Positions 1-11,737 of a DNA stretch of 64,000 nucleotides are shown here, in pieces. Where the stretch lies: positions 62,001 through 126,000 of the forward strand of contig JAQJVL010001112.1 of assembly GCA_035578905.1 (NCBI GenBank), written 5' to 3'. This DNA comes from Stictocephala bisonia (taxonomy: Eukaryota > Arthropoda > Insecta > Hemiptera > Membracidae). Positions within the stretch are counted from its first letter, which is position 1. The number at the start of each line of letters is the position of its first letter. A program made the position numbers and the translations under genes. The notes under the pieces are model-generated. The model was not told the origin of the DNA, ran no database searches, and saw only the letters and a list, made by a program, of their open reading frames with translations.

Positions 1-1896
1 GATGCAAATAATAGTAGTTTTGATGATCAATACCTACGAATCGTCAGTTTATAATTTCAATATTATAATATAAAAAGCAACTATTAATTTAATATAGATA
101 AAACAAGGCAATAAAATAAAAGATAAACTAAAGATCTCACCACGGAGTGTTTAAAATTTAACACCAGCAACATATCTGAATAATTGTAAGCTAGTTAACA
201 GTTTGAACATTGTATGCTTCAATGAGTTTTTTTCTAAAAATTAAACATTTTAACCCTAGTACAATACAAATTTTAAAGTATATTTAAAAATTTCCCAAAA
301 TTTTTTAAGGTTTTTAAAGAGTTCTGTTAATGGAATTGTTTGAACATTATTTAAAAAATTGTAAGTTAATTTTTAAAGAATATACAAAGAAAAATAGATA
401 GTACATAACGTAACCAAATATTACGACTGTTCTCCTCGAAAAACAAATTTTTTTGGGTACGAAGGGCGTAAACAAATTGGGAAAAAATAATGTTTTAAAT
501 TCACCAAACCCTTTTTTTAAATTTTAAGTGGAAGAAAGTTTTCAATACTTTAGTATGATTCACCTGAAAGTTTTGTGAAAAGCACAAATGTTCAATACTT
601 TTCAAATCATTGGCTATAATCAACTTTTAGAAAAACCATTGTTATTTTCCCCCTAAAGGATGTACACAGAAAGCAGCAGTCATAGCGTTTTAATGAAATT
701 CCCTTTTTTGGATGATTTTTAAAGGGCAACCCCGCTAGGTGAAATTTTAGGGGGGGTAAAACTAAGTAGCTGACACTATACATAGAGAATGTAAATAGGG
801 GAAAAATTTTTTCCAGCATTAAAAAACAAAATTTTCAACCCAAACCCTTCAATAACCCAATTTTAAAAAAAGATTTTTAAATGCCAAAAAATAGCTTTCA
901 GTTATGACTGAAAGTGTAAAACCTGAAGCTTTTTTTTCTAGCAATTTTGTGAGTATTTCATTTTGAGAAATTTTGAGAAGGGTTAAAGGACATTTGAGCA
1001 CCTTTTTTTGGCCAGAGGGATATTAGGTGTGGGAAGGGGGAGGGGGAAAGAGGGAATATGTATTTAAAATTTTTTAATTACGTTTTAAAATAAAACTAAC
1101 AAAGAAAATTAATTTCCCAAGTAAAGAAAATTTCCTTTTCAATGATAGTATAAAAAATTTTCTTTCCCAAAAAATTTTTAAACAAGTTTGGGGAGGGAAG
1201 GTGAGGGATTGTATGATCATAATTTCGCTGTAATGACCAAAAAAAATTTTCCCAAGACGACGAAACTCGTTTTGGGAAACATTTTTGTAAAAACCAAGGG
1301 GGCTGAGGTTGGGGTTTTTTTTAGCCCGTTTTCCCCCTCGTAAACCCCAGAAGTCTTTTTCCCCATTAAAATTTTCGTGTTACACTCCCACGAAAAAAAT
1401 TTATGGTCTAAATCAAATTTTCCCTTAATTTTAAAAATTACAGAGCATAATATAAAAAATATTAAATTATTTTTGTAAAGAATAACGACTAATATTGAGT
1501 TTGGAAAACAACATTTTAAAAATTTCTATAAAATTTTAAAAAACAAAAAAAGGGCCCTTTGGGAAAAAAATTTAAATTTAAATTTTTGTAAAAACCTTAA
1601 TTAAAAGTATTTTTTGAACACCCCTTTTTTTACTTTGCCTATAACGGCTACACACGATAAAATCAAATTTTAAAAACACCCAAAGTTTTCAAACAAGGGG
1701 TGAACCAAAGTTGATTTCTTTTGTTACAGACATGTTAAAACAATATAAAATATCTTTTCCAGGCTTGTAATAAGAATTTTTTTTGTCTTATCATTTTAAA
1801 AATTGCGTAGTTGGAAAAATAATGTATTAAAAAAGTTATAGCATTATATATCTTAATATTTGTGCTACAATTCACAATATGCGCAATTGTAGCAAA
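1..1896. other. AT-rich non-coding stretch
   Basis: No coding region, RNA gene or recognisable mobile element was seen. The stretch from about 240 to 1710 is unusual: runs of four or more identical bases of all four kinds follow each other closely, including G and C runs that are rare elsewhere in this AT-rich window. The short open frames here have no recognisable domains. Confidence 0.6.
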
Positions 1897-2460
1897 CGTA
1901 CGGTGGTATTGGCCCACTCTCCCAGCCATACACGTACGGTGGTATTGGCGCACCCTCCCAGCCATACACGTACGGTGGTATTGGCCTACCCTCCCAGCCA
2001 TACACGTACGGTGGTATTGGCCCACCCTCCCAGCCATACACGTACGGTGGTATTGGCCTACCCTCCCAGCCATACACGTACAGTGGTATTGGCCCACCCT
2101 CCCAGCCATACACGTACGGTGGTATTGGCCTACCCTCCCACCCATACACGTACGGTGGTATTGGCCCACCCTCCCAGCCATACACGTACGGTGGTATTGG
2201 CGCACCCTCCCAGCCATACACGTACGGTGGTATTGGCCTACCCTCCCACCCATACACATACGGTGGTATTGGCCTACCCTCCCAGCCATACACGTACGGT
2301 GGTATTGGCGCACCCTCCCAGCCATACACGTACAGTGGTATTGGCCCACCCTCCCAGCCATACACGTACGGTGGTATTGGCCCACCCTCCCAGCCATACA
2401 CGTACGGTGGTATTGGCCTACCCTCCCAGCCATACACGTACAGTGGTACCTACCCACCCC
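1897..2460. repeat. 36-bp minisatellite, about 15.5 copies
   Basis: Tandem array of a 36-bp unit containing CATACACGTACGGTGGTATT followed by GGCCCACCCTCCCAGC. Copies differ by single substitutions (GGCCCACC, GGCGCACC or GGCCTACC; CGG or CAG; CAGCC or CACCC). Because 36 is a multiple of three and no phase contains a stop, several frames on both strands stay open for 190-250 codons. These are arithmetic consequences of the repeat, not genes. The last copy ends in a degenerate tail near 2450. Confidence 0.95.
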
Positions 2461-2631
2461 GCAGTAGGTCTTTGGGGAAATCTTAGGCATTTATGTTCAA
2501 TTGAAAAACAACATAGCCATAAATATTATCATAGTCAATGTCAGTCAACAATTGTCAGTAATGTAAAGTTATGTACTAATTACATATCCTATTTATTTTA
2601 AGTGTAAATTTGTAGAATTGACATTCCATGG

Positions 2632-2939
2632 CATTAATCATAGTAATTACAGTATAAATAGTTTATTCTGATATATTACTGATCATAGAGATGTAACCAA
2701 TTATGGCCATATTAAATTATTACTTTTACATTATGTAGTAATCATAGTAGTTACAGTATAAATAGTTTATTCTGATATGTTACTGATCCTGGAGATGTAA
2801 CCATTTATGGGCATATTAAATTATTACTTTTACATTCTGTAGTAATAATAGTAGTTACAGTATAAATAGTTTATTCTGATATATTACTGGTCCTAGAGAT
2901 GTAACCATTTATGGGCATATTAAATTATTACTTTTATTC
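2632..2939. repeat. 104-bp tandem repeat, three copies
   Basis: The string TACAGTATAAATAGTTTATT recurs at a spacing of 104 bp. Repeat starts at 2641, 2745 and 2849 mark three copies with only scattered substitutions. The third copy ends near 2939. No coding potential is seen. Confidence 0.9.
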
Positions 2940-3749
2940 TCATACTCAAATTAAATGAATGGGTATTATTATTTCATAATGAAACCTTAACTCTCTTGAA
3001 AGTGCAACTATAATTCACCCTCCTTACAGCTTTCTTCGATAAAAGAATAAACTACATATAAATAACTATGAATAAATTATATCAGTACAGAGGGAAATGT
3101 AACTTTTAGTGTAAATAACTGACTTTAATATGATGATTAGAAATACACGCATGACTATAAGAATGTTTATGTAGAAAGGAAATTAAAAATGTTTCTATAT
3201 AAACGTTCATAAGTATTGAGACTTTTAGCAGATAGTCTGCAGTGGAACATGTTTTATTTAATGAAACATGTTTGCATGTCTTTTTATCCTTCTAACATTG
3301 ATAAAGGGAAGAAACAGTTATAAAGAAGGACATTTAGAGCCATCACAAAGGAAATGTTAATTAATTTAGTAGAAAGCTGTAAGAGGCTTAATTAGAAGAC
3401 ATCTTCACACTGTAGGCAGTCTTTTATTTGTTCCTTTAAATCTTGCAGTCCACTCAACTACTAACAATTGGTTTCAATGATTAATCTGCTTTGGGAATTC
3501 GTTAGTAAAACAAAACAGAGTAACTTAGACACCAATATATATGATTTTATTTACGATTTGATAGTATTTAATAAGTATCATTTAGCAAACCAAACCTGAA
3601 ATTATGTACAACACAATTTAAAACACATCTTGTGAATAGTGATAGTAAATAATTAAGTTAGTTAATTTGTTATGAATACAATATAAATAATACACGTTTA
3701 GTTTTTATGCTTAGAAATACTTTTTGTATATACTAAGAATAACTGTCAA
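2940..3749. other. non-coding, nothing recognised
   Basis: AT-rich sequence between two repeat arrays. No gene, RNA or repeat structure was recognised. Confidence 0.5.
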
Positions 3750-4590
3750 TGTAACTGTACGTGTATAGATTTTGGAGGGGGCCAATACTACTATAGGTGT
3801 ATGAGTGGGTTGATAACTACCACTGAATATGTATGGGTAGGTCAAGATCACTGTACGTGTATGAGTGTGGAGAGGTTGTTGAAGACTACTGTTCGTGTAT
3901 GAGTGGGTAGAGGTTGGTCAATGCAACTGTAAGTGTATGGATTTTGGAGGGGGCCAATACTACTATAGGTGTTTGGGTGGGTTGGTCACTGCCACTGTAT
4001 GTGTATGGGTAGGTCAAGACCACTATACGTGTATGGGTGTGGAGAGGTTGGTGAACACCACTGTACGTGTATGAGTGGAGAGGGGTTGGACAATGCCACT
4101 GTATATGTATGGATGTTGGAGGGGGCCAACACTACTCTACGTGTATGGGTGGGTTAGTTACTACCACTGTATGTGTATGGGTAGGTCAAGACCACTGTTT
4201 ATGTATGGATGTGAAGGGGTTAGTGAAGACCACTTTACGTGTATGGGTGGGGAGGGTCTGGTCACTACCACTGTACGTGTATGGGTGTGGAGAGGTTGGT
4301 GAAGACCACTGTACGTATATGGGTGGGGAGGGGTTGGTCAATGCAACTGTACGTGTATGAATGTTGGAGGGGGCCAATACTACTATAGGTGTACGAGTGG
4401 GTTGATCACTACCATTGTACGTGTATAGGTGGGTTGATCACTACCACTGTACGTGTATGGGTGTGGAGAGGTTGGTGAAGACCACTGTACGTATATGGGT
4501 GGGGAGGGGTTGGTCAATGCAACTATACGTCTATGGATTTTGGAGGGGGCCAATACTACTATAGGTGTATGGGTGGGTTAATATCACTGC
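3750..4590. repeat. degenerate minisatellite with higher-order period
   Basis: Irregular array built around ACTGTACGTGTATGGGTG-like units about 40 bp long. On the other strand the core reads CACCCATACACGTACAGT, the same core as the 36-bp array upstream. A GGAGGGGGCCAATACTACT variant recurs at about 3774, 3945, 4118, 4365 and 4541. That is a higher-order period of 171-176 bp with one longer interval of 247 bp. Short open frames inside it are repeat artefacts. Confidence 0.9.
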
Positions 4591-5899
4591 ATTTATCCGT
4601 ATATTCATGAAACACATTTATACAAATATCCTTGTAACTCATTCCAATAATATGTGTTATGGTAAATTTGTACAAATTAACATTAAAAATTGACTGTGAA
4701 CACAATATATTAATTTTGATAACTTTATTTGTCTAGGAGGCTATGTCCATTCCCTATAGACATAATTCCCAGTGCATAGATTGCACTGGGAACTATTTCA
4801 GACATACTAAGTGAGAAATCGTTCATGTGAACATTAAAGAAAAAAAAAATTCCAGTAAGGGCCAAGATTGGAAGGTGTACTGTTTATTATTTAGGACTAA
4901 ATTCCTTTTGCCTCACACAGCTTGACCATTAATGCTCCAAATGAATTAAATCATTTCCTATATAGAATTATTTTGAAGTATTATGGCTTAAACAAATCTG
5001 TATTATGTTCACGAAGCCTCCTATCGTTTAATATCAGCAAATATCTGATTTTTTATTTTTATTTATATTCACACATTTTATAAACAGTATTTTGACCCCA
5101 ATATTACACAATAAGTAAAGAAATAAAGTCAGTGGTGTTAGTTAAAGAGCATCCCTGCATTCTCAGCTTCTTATATTTTGGACCTCCAGGGCAACATTTA
5201 ACAGGTGAACTGATTGGAAGCAGACGATGTGTGGTGAACTGACGTACAGTGTAAGTTTAATTATATTTTCCAAAAACCTTTGCTTGACCTGAGTCTCCAG
5301 TGAAATATTACACTTTCTCAATTTTTGATTTTGAATGTCTTGAACTCTCAAATTTTATTTTGCATGTGCAACTTTAATCAAAAACAACAATTTTAAATTC
5401 ACCACGTTTTCTAACCTCATTACGCCAACATACGTGTAGTCTGCTTAAAAGTGACAAACACTAGAAGATCCACGTTCCTTGTCCGATTCGCCACAGCCTT
5501 CTGTATTAGTCTCATATTTGCACGTTTTATCAATACTATATTGCATGACCCACTCATAATAATTATTTATTTATTTGCATGTGAGCACCTTGTATACTTG
5601 CTTAATATATTTGCACGAGTGACTTGATAGTGTCTAATGTTTGTTTATTGCTATCATAATTTTTTTAATATAGTGCGATTGTTGTAGTATTTACTTACCT
5701 TAGTCAAAGATTGTATACAAGTAGTTTTCGTTGTGATCATTAGGTGATTTGGTATTCCAGCAACTATTTTTCACCAGTCCCTAAGCTTCTTGTTTCCAAA
5801 AATTATTTTCATGAACGATACAACTTATCTTTTAGCAAGCACTAAATAATATAATTTTACCACAAGCTAGGCTATACAGTGTGGCAAACAAAACAGAAT
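4591..5899. other. non-coding; probable LINE 5' UTR at its right end
   Basis: AT-rich. It contains an 11-bp perfect hairpin at 4766-4792. The right-hand part, from roughly 5400, probably holds the 5' untranslated region of the CR1-like LINE that follows, but I could not place the 5' end of the element: no target duplication or promoter was recognised. Confidence 0.4.
4766..4792. repeat. 11-bp perfect hairpin
   Basis: TTCCCAGTGCA (4766-4776) is followed by a five-base loop and its exact reverse complement (4782-4792). It is GC-richer than its surroundings. No run of T follows, and no function is proposed. Confidence 0.8.
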
Positions 5900-7081
5900 A
5901 TGGCAAACAGATCAAACACTTCCAAGTGTGGAGTATGCTTCAAGGCTGTGAAGGATGACTGTGATGCTATACAGTGTGAACTGGAATGTGAATTTTGGTA
6001 CCACATACAGTGTGTAGGAATAGGAGAGAGAGAATATGATAGGCTCTCAGCATCTGATGAGGAATGGGCCTGTGATAAGTGCTCTTTAATTAGATCAAAC
6101 ACCATGTTAAAAGGTGAAGTTGAGAACCTGAATGAGATTATAATAGCTCTCCAAGGTGACCTACAAGACTTACAAAGACAGTTAGAGGAGGAGAGAAGGC
6201 TTAATACAAATCTATCTGAGAGGTGTCTATTAAAAGAAGAATTTATTGTAAAGCTTGGTAATAAAACTTCAGGTAATTTGAATTCGTCAACTGTGCTCTC
6301 TTGTACTCAACCTCGTACTGATCTAAACCGCAGTTTGCCAGTACGTTCGTGTAGCATTAGAGACTTCCCTCCGTTAGTGACGCAAAATCGTTTTGCATGC
6401 CTCGGCGTGGACTATGAAGCGTTTGATGGGACTAAATTGGCCTACAAATCTACACCTGCTACCAACATCGGGAGAAGAAGAAGAAACCAGAGTCACCATA
6501 AGATATTGCCTCCAGAACATAATAAACAAGTACCATCATCAACCTGTCGCAATGGAAGAAAATTAAAGGCTCAAGGCAAAATAAAGGTCCATTTCTTTGC
6601 GGATAGCCAGGGAAGAGATGTATCCACAGAATTAATTAATAGATTTGACATTAACACTATGTCTGTGGTGAAACCTGGGGCTAAATTTTGTAACGTAATG
6701 CCAGAAAAGACTGAATGTCTTGGTAAAGATGATTTCTTGGTATTGCAAGGTGGTTCTAATGATGTCAGCAAGAATGAAGGGAAGGACATCTTAATGACTC
6801 TCAAGGGGAGGATTGGAGCATTTAGTTGCACCAATGTCATTGTGTTCTCGATTCCTCATCGGTTCGATTTGGCAGAATGGTCTTGTGTCAATAACTTGAT
6901 AAAGAAAACTAATAGTGACATTCAAAAGGTGTGTAACTTGTATTCAAATTGTAGTTTTATTGATGTAAGTAATATAGGGAAACAATATCACACAACCCAT
7001 GGCCTACACCTAAATCGACTGGGTAAAAGGTATGTTAGCGAAAAGATTTTTGAGTGCATATCGTCATTTTTCAGATTCTAA
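5900..7081 (+). CDS. LINE ORF1: PHD finger, coiled coil, SGNH esterase-like domain
   Basis: 393-residue protein starting at the ATG at 5900, which has A at -3 and G at +4; an open frame upstream of it has no earlier ATG. A PHD finger is formed by C10, C13, C26, C30, H35, C38, C58 and C61 (C4HC3 spacing). Residues about 70-115 are rich in Leu, Glu and Gln in a coiled-coil pattern. A basic linker (RRRR at 192) leads to an SGNH-hydrolase-like domain: FFADSQGRD around S236 (block I), GGSND at 284-288 (block III) and HGLHLN at 367-372 (block V). The usual Asp three residues before the block V His is replaced by His. Known role of the family: ORF1 proteins bind the element RNA; the esterase substrate is unknown. 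The frame is intact. Confidence 0.9.
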   Translation: MANRSNTSKCGVCFKAVKDDCDAIQCELECEFWYHIQCVGIGEREYDRLSASDEEWACDKCSLIRSNTMLKGEVENLNEIIIALQGDLQDLQRQLEEERRLNTNLSERCLLKEEFIVKLGNKTSGNLNSSTVLSCTQPRTDLNRSLPVRSCSIRDFPPLVTQNRFACLGVDYEAFDGTKLAYKSTPATNIGRRRRNQSHHKILPPEHNKQVPSSTCRNGRKLKAQGKIKVHFFADSQGRDVSTELINRFDINTMSVVKPGAKFCNVMPEKTECLGKDDFLVLQGGSNDVSKNEGKDILMTLKGRIGAFSCTNVIVFSIPHRFDLAEWSCVNNLIKKTNSDIQKVCNLYSNCSFIDVSNIGKQYHTTHGLHLNRLGKRYVSEKIFECISSFFRF

Positions 7082-10000
7082 ATTATCCTTGCCTGCACCA
7101 CTAAATGGTTCTTTTTTAGAGTAAGAAAGTCTGAATCTGGGCCTAACCCAGCAAAGTCTCATGATGTGCCTCTATATAGTATTAACTTAACACCTATTGA
7201 TGACCAGACTGGGCTAAATTTTAATTTTAATAGAGAATATTATTCCAGGGGTTTAACATCTTTAGTAAGTTCCTTTGATAACAAATGCCATCAAGTAAGT
7301 AACAGCAATTCTTTTAAATCAAATAGTAATTTCCATCATTCCAACTTAAATTTTCTTCAAGTAAATGTTCAATGTATTAGAAATAAGATTATTGAATTAG
7401 AATATCTGTCTCATAGTTTAATATTGGATATATTATGTGTTAGTGAGCATTGGTTAACTACATGTGAAATGGATATCTATTGTCCTAAAGGTTTTCTAGT
7501 GGGAGATGCAATGTGTAGAATTTTACATAAAAATGGTGGTACTGCCATATTTGTAAGAGATTCTATTAAATTTGAGAAAGTGAATATGGCGGAATTCAGC
7601 TCAGAATTAGACTTTGAATGTAGCTGTATTAAGTTAACAGAGCATAATGTAGTTGTAATGAGCATATTTAGATCACCAAATGGTGATGTTCAAAAATTTT
7701 TTCAGCTTTTTGAAACTGCCGTGAGGAAGGTTACTAGGAATAGGGTGCGGGTGGTTGTGTGTGGTGACTTTAATATTGAAATGGCTAACATTAACAATCG
7801 TGCAAGTGTAGATTTTCTTAATCTTTTAAGATCTTTAAACCTGACTTGCACAAATAAGAGTCCTACTCGCATAGATTCCTGTATAGACAACATCTTGGTT
7901 AACTTTTCTCATTTAATGTGTGAAATCAAGTTACTACCCGGTTCTATTGTGGATCATGAGCCAATATTTCTCAAATTAAAAGTTTTGCCTATAAATGCAA
8001 ATTTTGTAAATAAACGAGTCACACACAAAATTTATTTTCGGAAACAAACCGAAGCAATAATTTTGAACTTTGCTGATATTTTGGCTGAGCAAGTTTGGGA
8101 TGTCTTTTCTGAGTATGAGTTTGGCCATATCAGCTTAGAGAACTTATGTCAGAAGTTCTTTATGAAAATTGTTAACCTATGGCATTTTTGCTCACCTGTT
8201 ATTGCTAAGTCAAACAAAGCTGAATCTAATATGTTAAGGAAAAAACTAAGTGTAAATTGGTATAGTGACAGTTTAAGGCAAGATAAAAATACAATGATGG
8301 CCTATTATGATGTTTATAAAAATCTAAAATTGGTTCAGTCAGAGCATACTCAGGTTGCATATAGAGTGTATATTGGCTTTAAAAAAATTTACAGAGACAA
8401 TCTTAGTAAGGCAAAAAAAGAGACGTACGAACACTACATCATCAACTCAGTTAATCAGTGCAAAGCTGCCTGGGACATCATTAAGCATGAACAAACTGGT
8501 TTTCAGTTAAATGAATTAAAACTTTACCCAGAAGATCTTAATTCATACTTTTTGAACTCTGTACATGAATTGGTGAATCAATTTGATCATAATTCTGATG
8601 AAAAAAGTACTGCAATCAACCTCATGAATCCAGATTTACAGAAAACAGGCAAATTTAAATGGTCTAAAATCTTACCAAAGGATGTTATTCAGGTGGTTTC
8701 TAAGTTGTCGAATTCAAAATCTATGGATTATTTATGGCTCTCAAATAATATTATTAAAAAGGTTATTCACAAGATTTGTGAACTTCTAACCTATATATTC
8801 AATGAATGTTTAGACAAAGGTTATTTTCCTCAGTATTTAAAAGTTTCTAAAGTTATTCCTATTTTCAAAAAAGGTGATAAGAATTTGCCACATAATTATC
8901 GTCCGGTTTCAATGTTCCTATTTTTTCAAAAATATTTGAATCTTTAATTCTTAATCAGGTTAATACATTTTTTGAATCCCACAATCTACTAACTGATTGT
9001 CAGTTTGGATTCAGGAGGAATAGATCCACTACTCAAGCGGTGCAACGGGTTGTGGAGGGTGCATTGATGGCTTTTGAGAGAGGGGAGTCTGTCTCAGTGC
9101 TCATGTTTGATCTATCCAAGGCGTTTGATTGTATACCATTTGATATTTTGATTAGCAAACTTGAGTTTTATTGTATCATAGGTAAACAGTTGGACGTTTT
9201 TAAGTCATACCTAACTAATAGACAACAATTTGTTAACATTAAAGGTGAGTGTTCTTCACTTAGAGAGGTCAAGACAGGTGTACCACAGGGTTCTGTCCTT
9301 GGTCCTTTCCTGTTTGTCATTGCAGTTAATGACTTGCCATATAATATCCCAGTGTGTTCGGTCTTATATGCAGATGATACAACAATATTTAGCTCAGATA
9401 AAGACTTGGTACGATTGAAGAGTGTTATGGATACTGCTCAAGATTCTGTTCTTAATTGGTTTAAGTCAAATATATTGGTTTGTAACGAAGAAAAAACTCA
9501 AAATTTATTTATTAGTTTAAATAATGATTGTCATAATAAATCAGTGAAACTGCTTGGTCTTCATTTGGATACAAAACTAAATTGGAATATCCACATTACA
9601 GAGATTTGTAAGAAACTGTCCAGAGTTGTTTATCTGTTTTGGAAGCTTAAACCCTTGATTGATCCTGATTTTTTGCGTACAGCTTACTTTGGTATTTTCC
9701 AGTCCCACTTGCAATATGGATTAATTCTCTGGGGCCATTCTTCTGATGTGGACAGCATTCTTTTATTGCAGAAAAAAGTTGTTAGAATTCTGGCAGGTAA
9801 AAGTCCTAGGGATCACTGCAAACCACTTTTCATTCAACATAGAATACTTACAATCACTAACCTTTACATACTTACTGTGTTGCTTTATACAAAAAATAAC
9901 CTACATGATTTTCTAACTAGGAACAACATACATGGACATCTAACGAGACAAAATACACTCCTGGACATACCTCAGCACAGATTGGCAAAATTTGGTAAGT

Positions 10001-10164
10001 GTTTCAAAATTTACAGTATAAAATTTTTTAACAAGCTGTCTGAGTCTGCTCGTACAGCTGATTTCTTTAGTTTTAGAATTTCTATTTTCAATTGGCTAAT
10101 CAATAACCCTTTCTATAGCATTAGGGAATTTTTGGAAACCCCTGTGAATATAGAATTTAAGTAA
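7082..10164 (+). pseudogene. LINE ORF2: endonuclease and reverse transcriptase, one frameshift
   Basis: Open in the ORF1 frame from the codon after the ORF1 stop (7079-7081) to 8949, then continued in another phase from about 8917 to 10164. The N-terminal EEP/APE-type endonuclease shows LNFLQVNVQC near 7350, SEHWL near 7440, GDFN at 7762-7773 and a VDHEP motif near 7950. The reverse transcriptase shows NYRPVSM near 8895, QFGFRRNRSTT near 9002, FDLSKAFD near 9106 (motif A), GVPQGSVLGP near 9277 (motif B) and YADD at 9367-9378 (catalytic). A LINE C-terminal region with YGLILWGH and KKVVRILAG follows. The break looks like a single missing base just after 8916; no other stop or frameshift was seen. 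No in-frame ATG precedes the endonuclease domain. Confidence 0.9.
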
Positions 10165-10353
10165 TCATTAGGCTAGTGAAAGACCGAATTGTTCATGACT
10201 ACATATTTTGGTATGTTATTTATATTTTTTAATTATTTACTTGTAGTTTTAACACCTATGTACTTAACTTAATATAACATATTATGCATGTAACTCTCTT
10301 AGTTTTAACATAAAAATTGACTATGCCTAATTCATGTTACTATGATCTCTGGC

Positions 10354-10377
10354 AATAAAGTTCTTGATTCTTGATTC
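10354..10377 (+). terminator. LINE 3' end: AATAAA and heptamer tail
   Basis: AATAAA at 10354-10359 is followed by two adjacent TTGATTC heptamers at 10364-10377. Short 3' tandem repeats recognised by the reverse transcriptase are typical of CR1-like elements. The sequence after 10378 is unrelated host DNA. Confidence 0.7.
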
Positions 10378-10380
10378 ATG

Positions 10381-11737
10381 ACTTTGTTGCAGCATTATTG
10401 ATATACACTGATTAAAAAACATTTATTCATGAATAATAAAGGTGCAAAATAAACTGAATTAATTTTATAAACCCGTATTGTTTATCGGAAAATAAAAAAA
10501 TGAAGCGATGAAATGCTAAAGTATTATTTAATCATCATCTTAAATATTTATATAACGGATCATTTTAACTAGAAACGGTTCATTATTTTTTTTTTCAAAA
10601 TAATACTATTACATTTTACCTCATAATATGTTTTGAGATGAATACAAATCATAGCTATTGTATAGTTTACTGAAAATCATATTTGATAAGCTAAATTTGT
10701 AAATGAAAACAAGCAATATATTCAGTTTTATGTTAATTTTTATAACTGTGTTACTGAATCAGCGCTAGAAAAAATATTTTTACATACAATTGCCTATGTT
10801 GATTATTATTTATTCTTATTTGTAATAAGTAAGGAACAGATTTCTTTAATGGAAGCTGTCTATTTTCCTAGATCTTTCCTGTAAATTCTGAATAAGATAT
10901 TCAAATTCGTTACTTTATTAAGATCAGTACGTTGATAAAAAACCGCACACTTGTTAAAGTAAATGTAAAGAGGAGGCTTCTCCCAACACTTAAAGGTTAA
11001 TACTTTAATGCTCATTGTTTAATGTTATTTATCCCTGGTCTACATCCTGATCAGATAAGGAAGGGGGTCTCTAACAACACTAGAGGTGCTAATACTTCCT
11101 GTTCCGTTGTTCGATCACTTCCGGTCTGTGAGCAGCGTCCTTTCCACATATTATAACATCATCTACGTAAGAAAACCACTCGGTATCTTGTCTAACCTTT
11201 CATTAAGAGGAAACGAGCTTTTTTATCCGTTTTGATGTGTCACTAGTTGAATTAAAAATACAAAGTACATTATTATCAATAATATGTTAGAATAATAGTG
11301 CATTGTATTTCATTAATAAACCCAACGACATAAATGTTGTGATAATGTACAGTTTGTTATACCGTTGATATATTTAAGGATATTCATAGTTTATTCTCTT
11401 ATAGAGCTAACGTATGCATACTTCTGTATACTGTCACACTATTTGGTCTCTTGTAATTTAAAAACTGTTACATAGTAAATATTTAAGAAAAATGTAGCAT
11501 AGATAAATTATTTATGTCAAGTAAACACTGAACTGCTAGAGAGGTGTTCTATATTCACACACATATCACCAGGGAATGAGTACAGTTAGGTCAATTTGAC
11601 CATCACAAGTACATATTGCCTTATTTAGTTTTATTCATTTTCAATTACACCCCCCCCCCCAAGTGTTGGCCTTTCATCCAAAATGAATATGTAGAAAACT
11701 GCATCACAGCTTTTTAAAATCGCAGCACACATATAGT
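10381..11737. other. non-coding, nothing recognised
   Basis: AT-rich DNA. An 11-base C run at 11650-11660 is the only striking feature. A weakly self-similar pair of about 90 bp (10975 and 11060) was seen but is too diverged to call. Confidence 0.45.

Larger units (their letters stand above)
5900..10377 (+). mobile_element. CR1-like non-LTR retrotransposon, nearly intact
   Basis: The element carries ORF1 (PHD finger, coiled coil, SGNH esterase) and ORF2 (endonuclease plus reverse transcriptase). Downstream are an AATAAA at 10354 and a terminal tandem heptamer TTGATTCTTGATTC at 10364-10377. A PHD plus esterase ORF1 has been described for CR1-like elements (Kapitonov and Jurka), and short 3' tandem repeats instead of poly(A) fit that clade. 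Only one disabling change was seen, a frameshift in ORF2 near 8916. The 5' end lies upstream of the start given here and was not located. Confidence 0.88.

Noticed and set aside
1735..2601. Four overlapping open frames of 190-251 codons on both strands
   Set aside because: All coincide with the 36-bp array and are explained by unit length and lack of stops.
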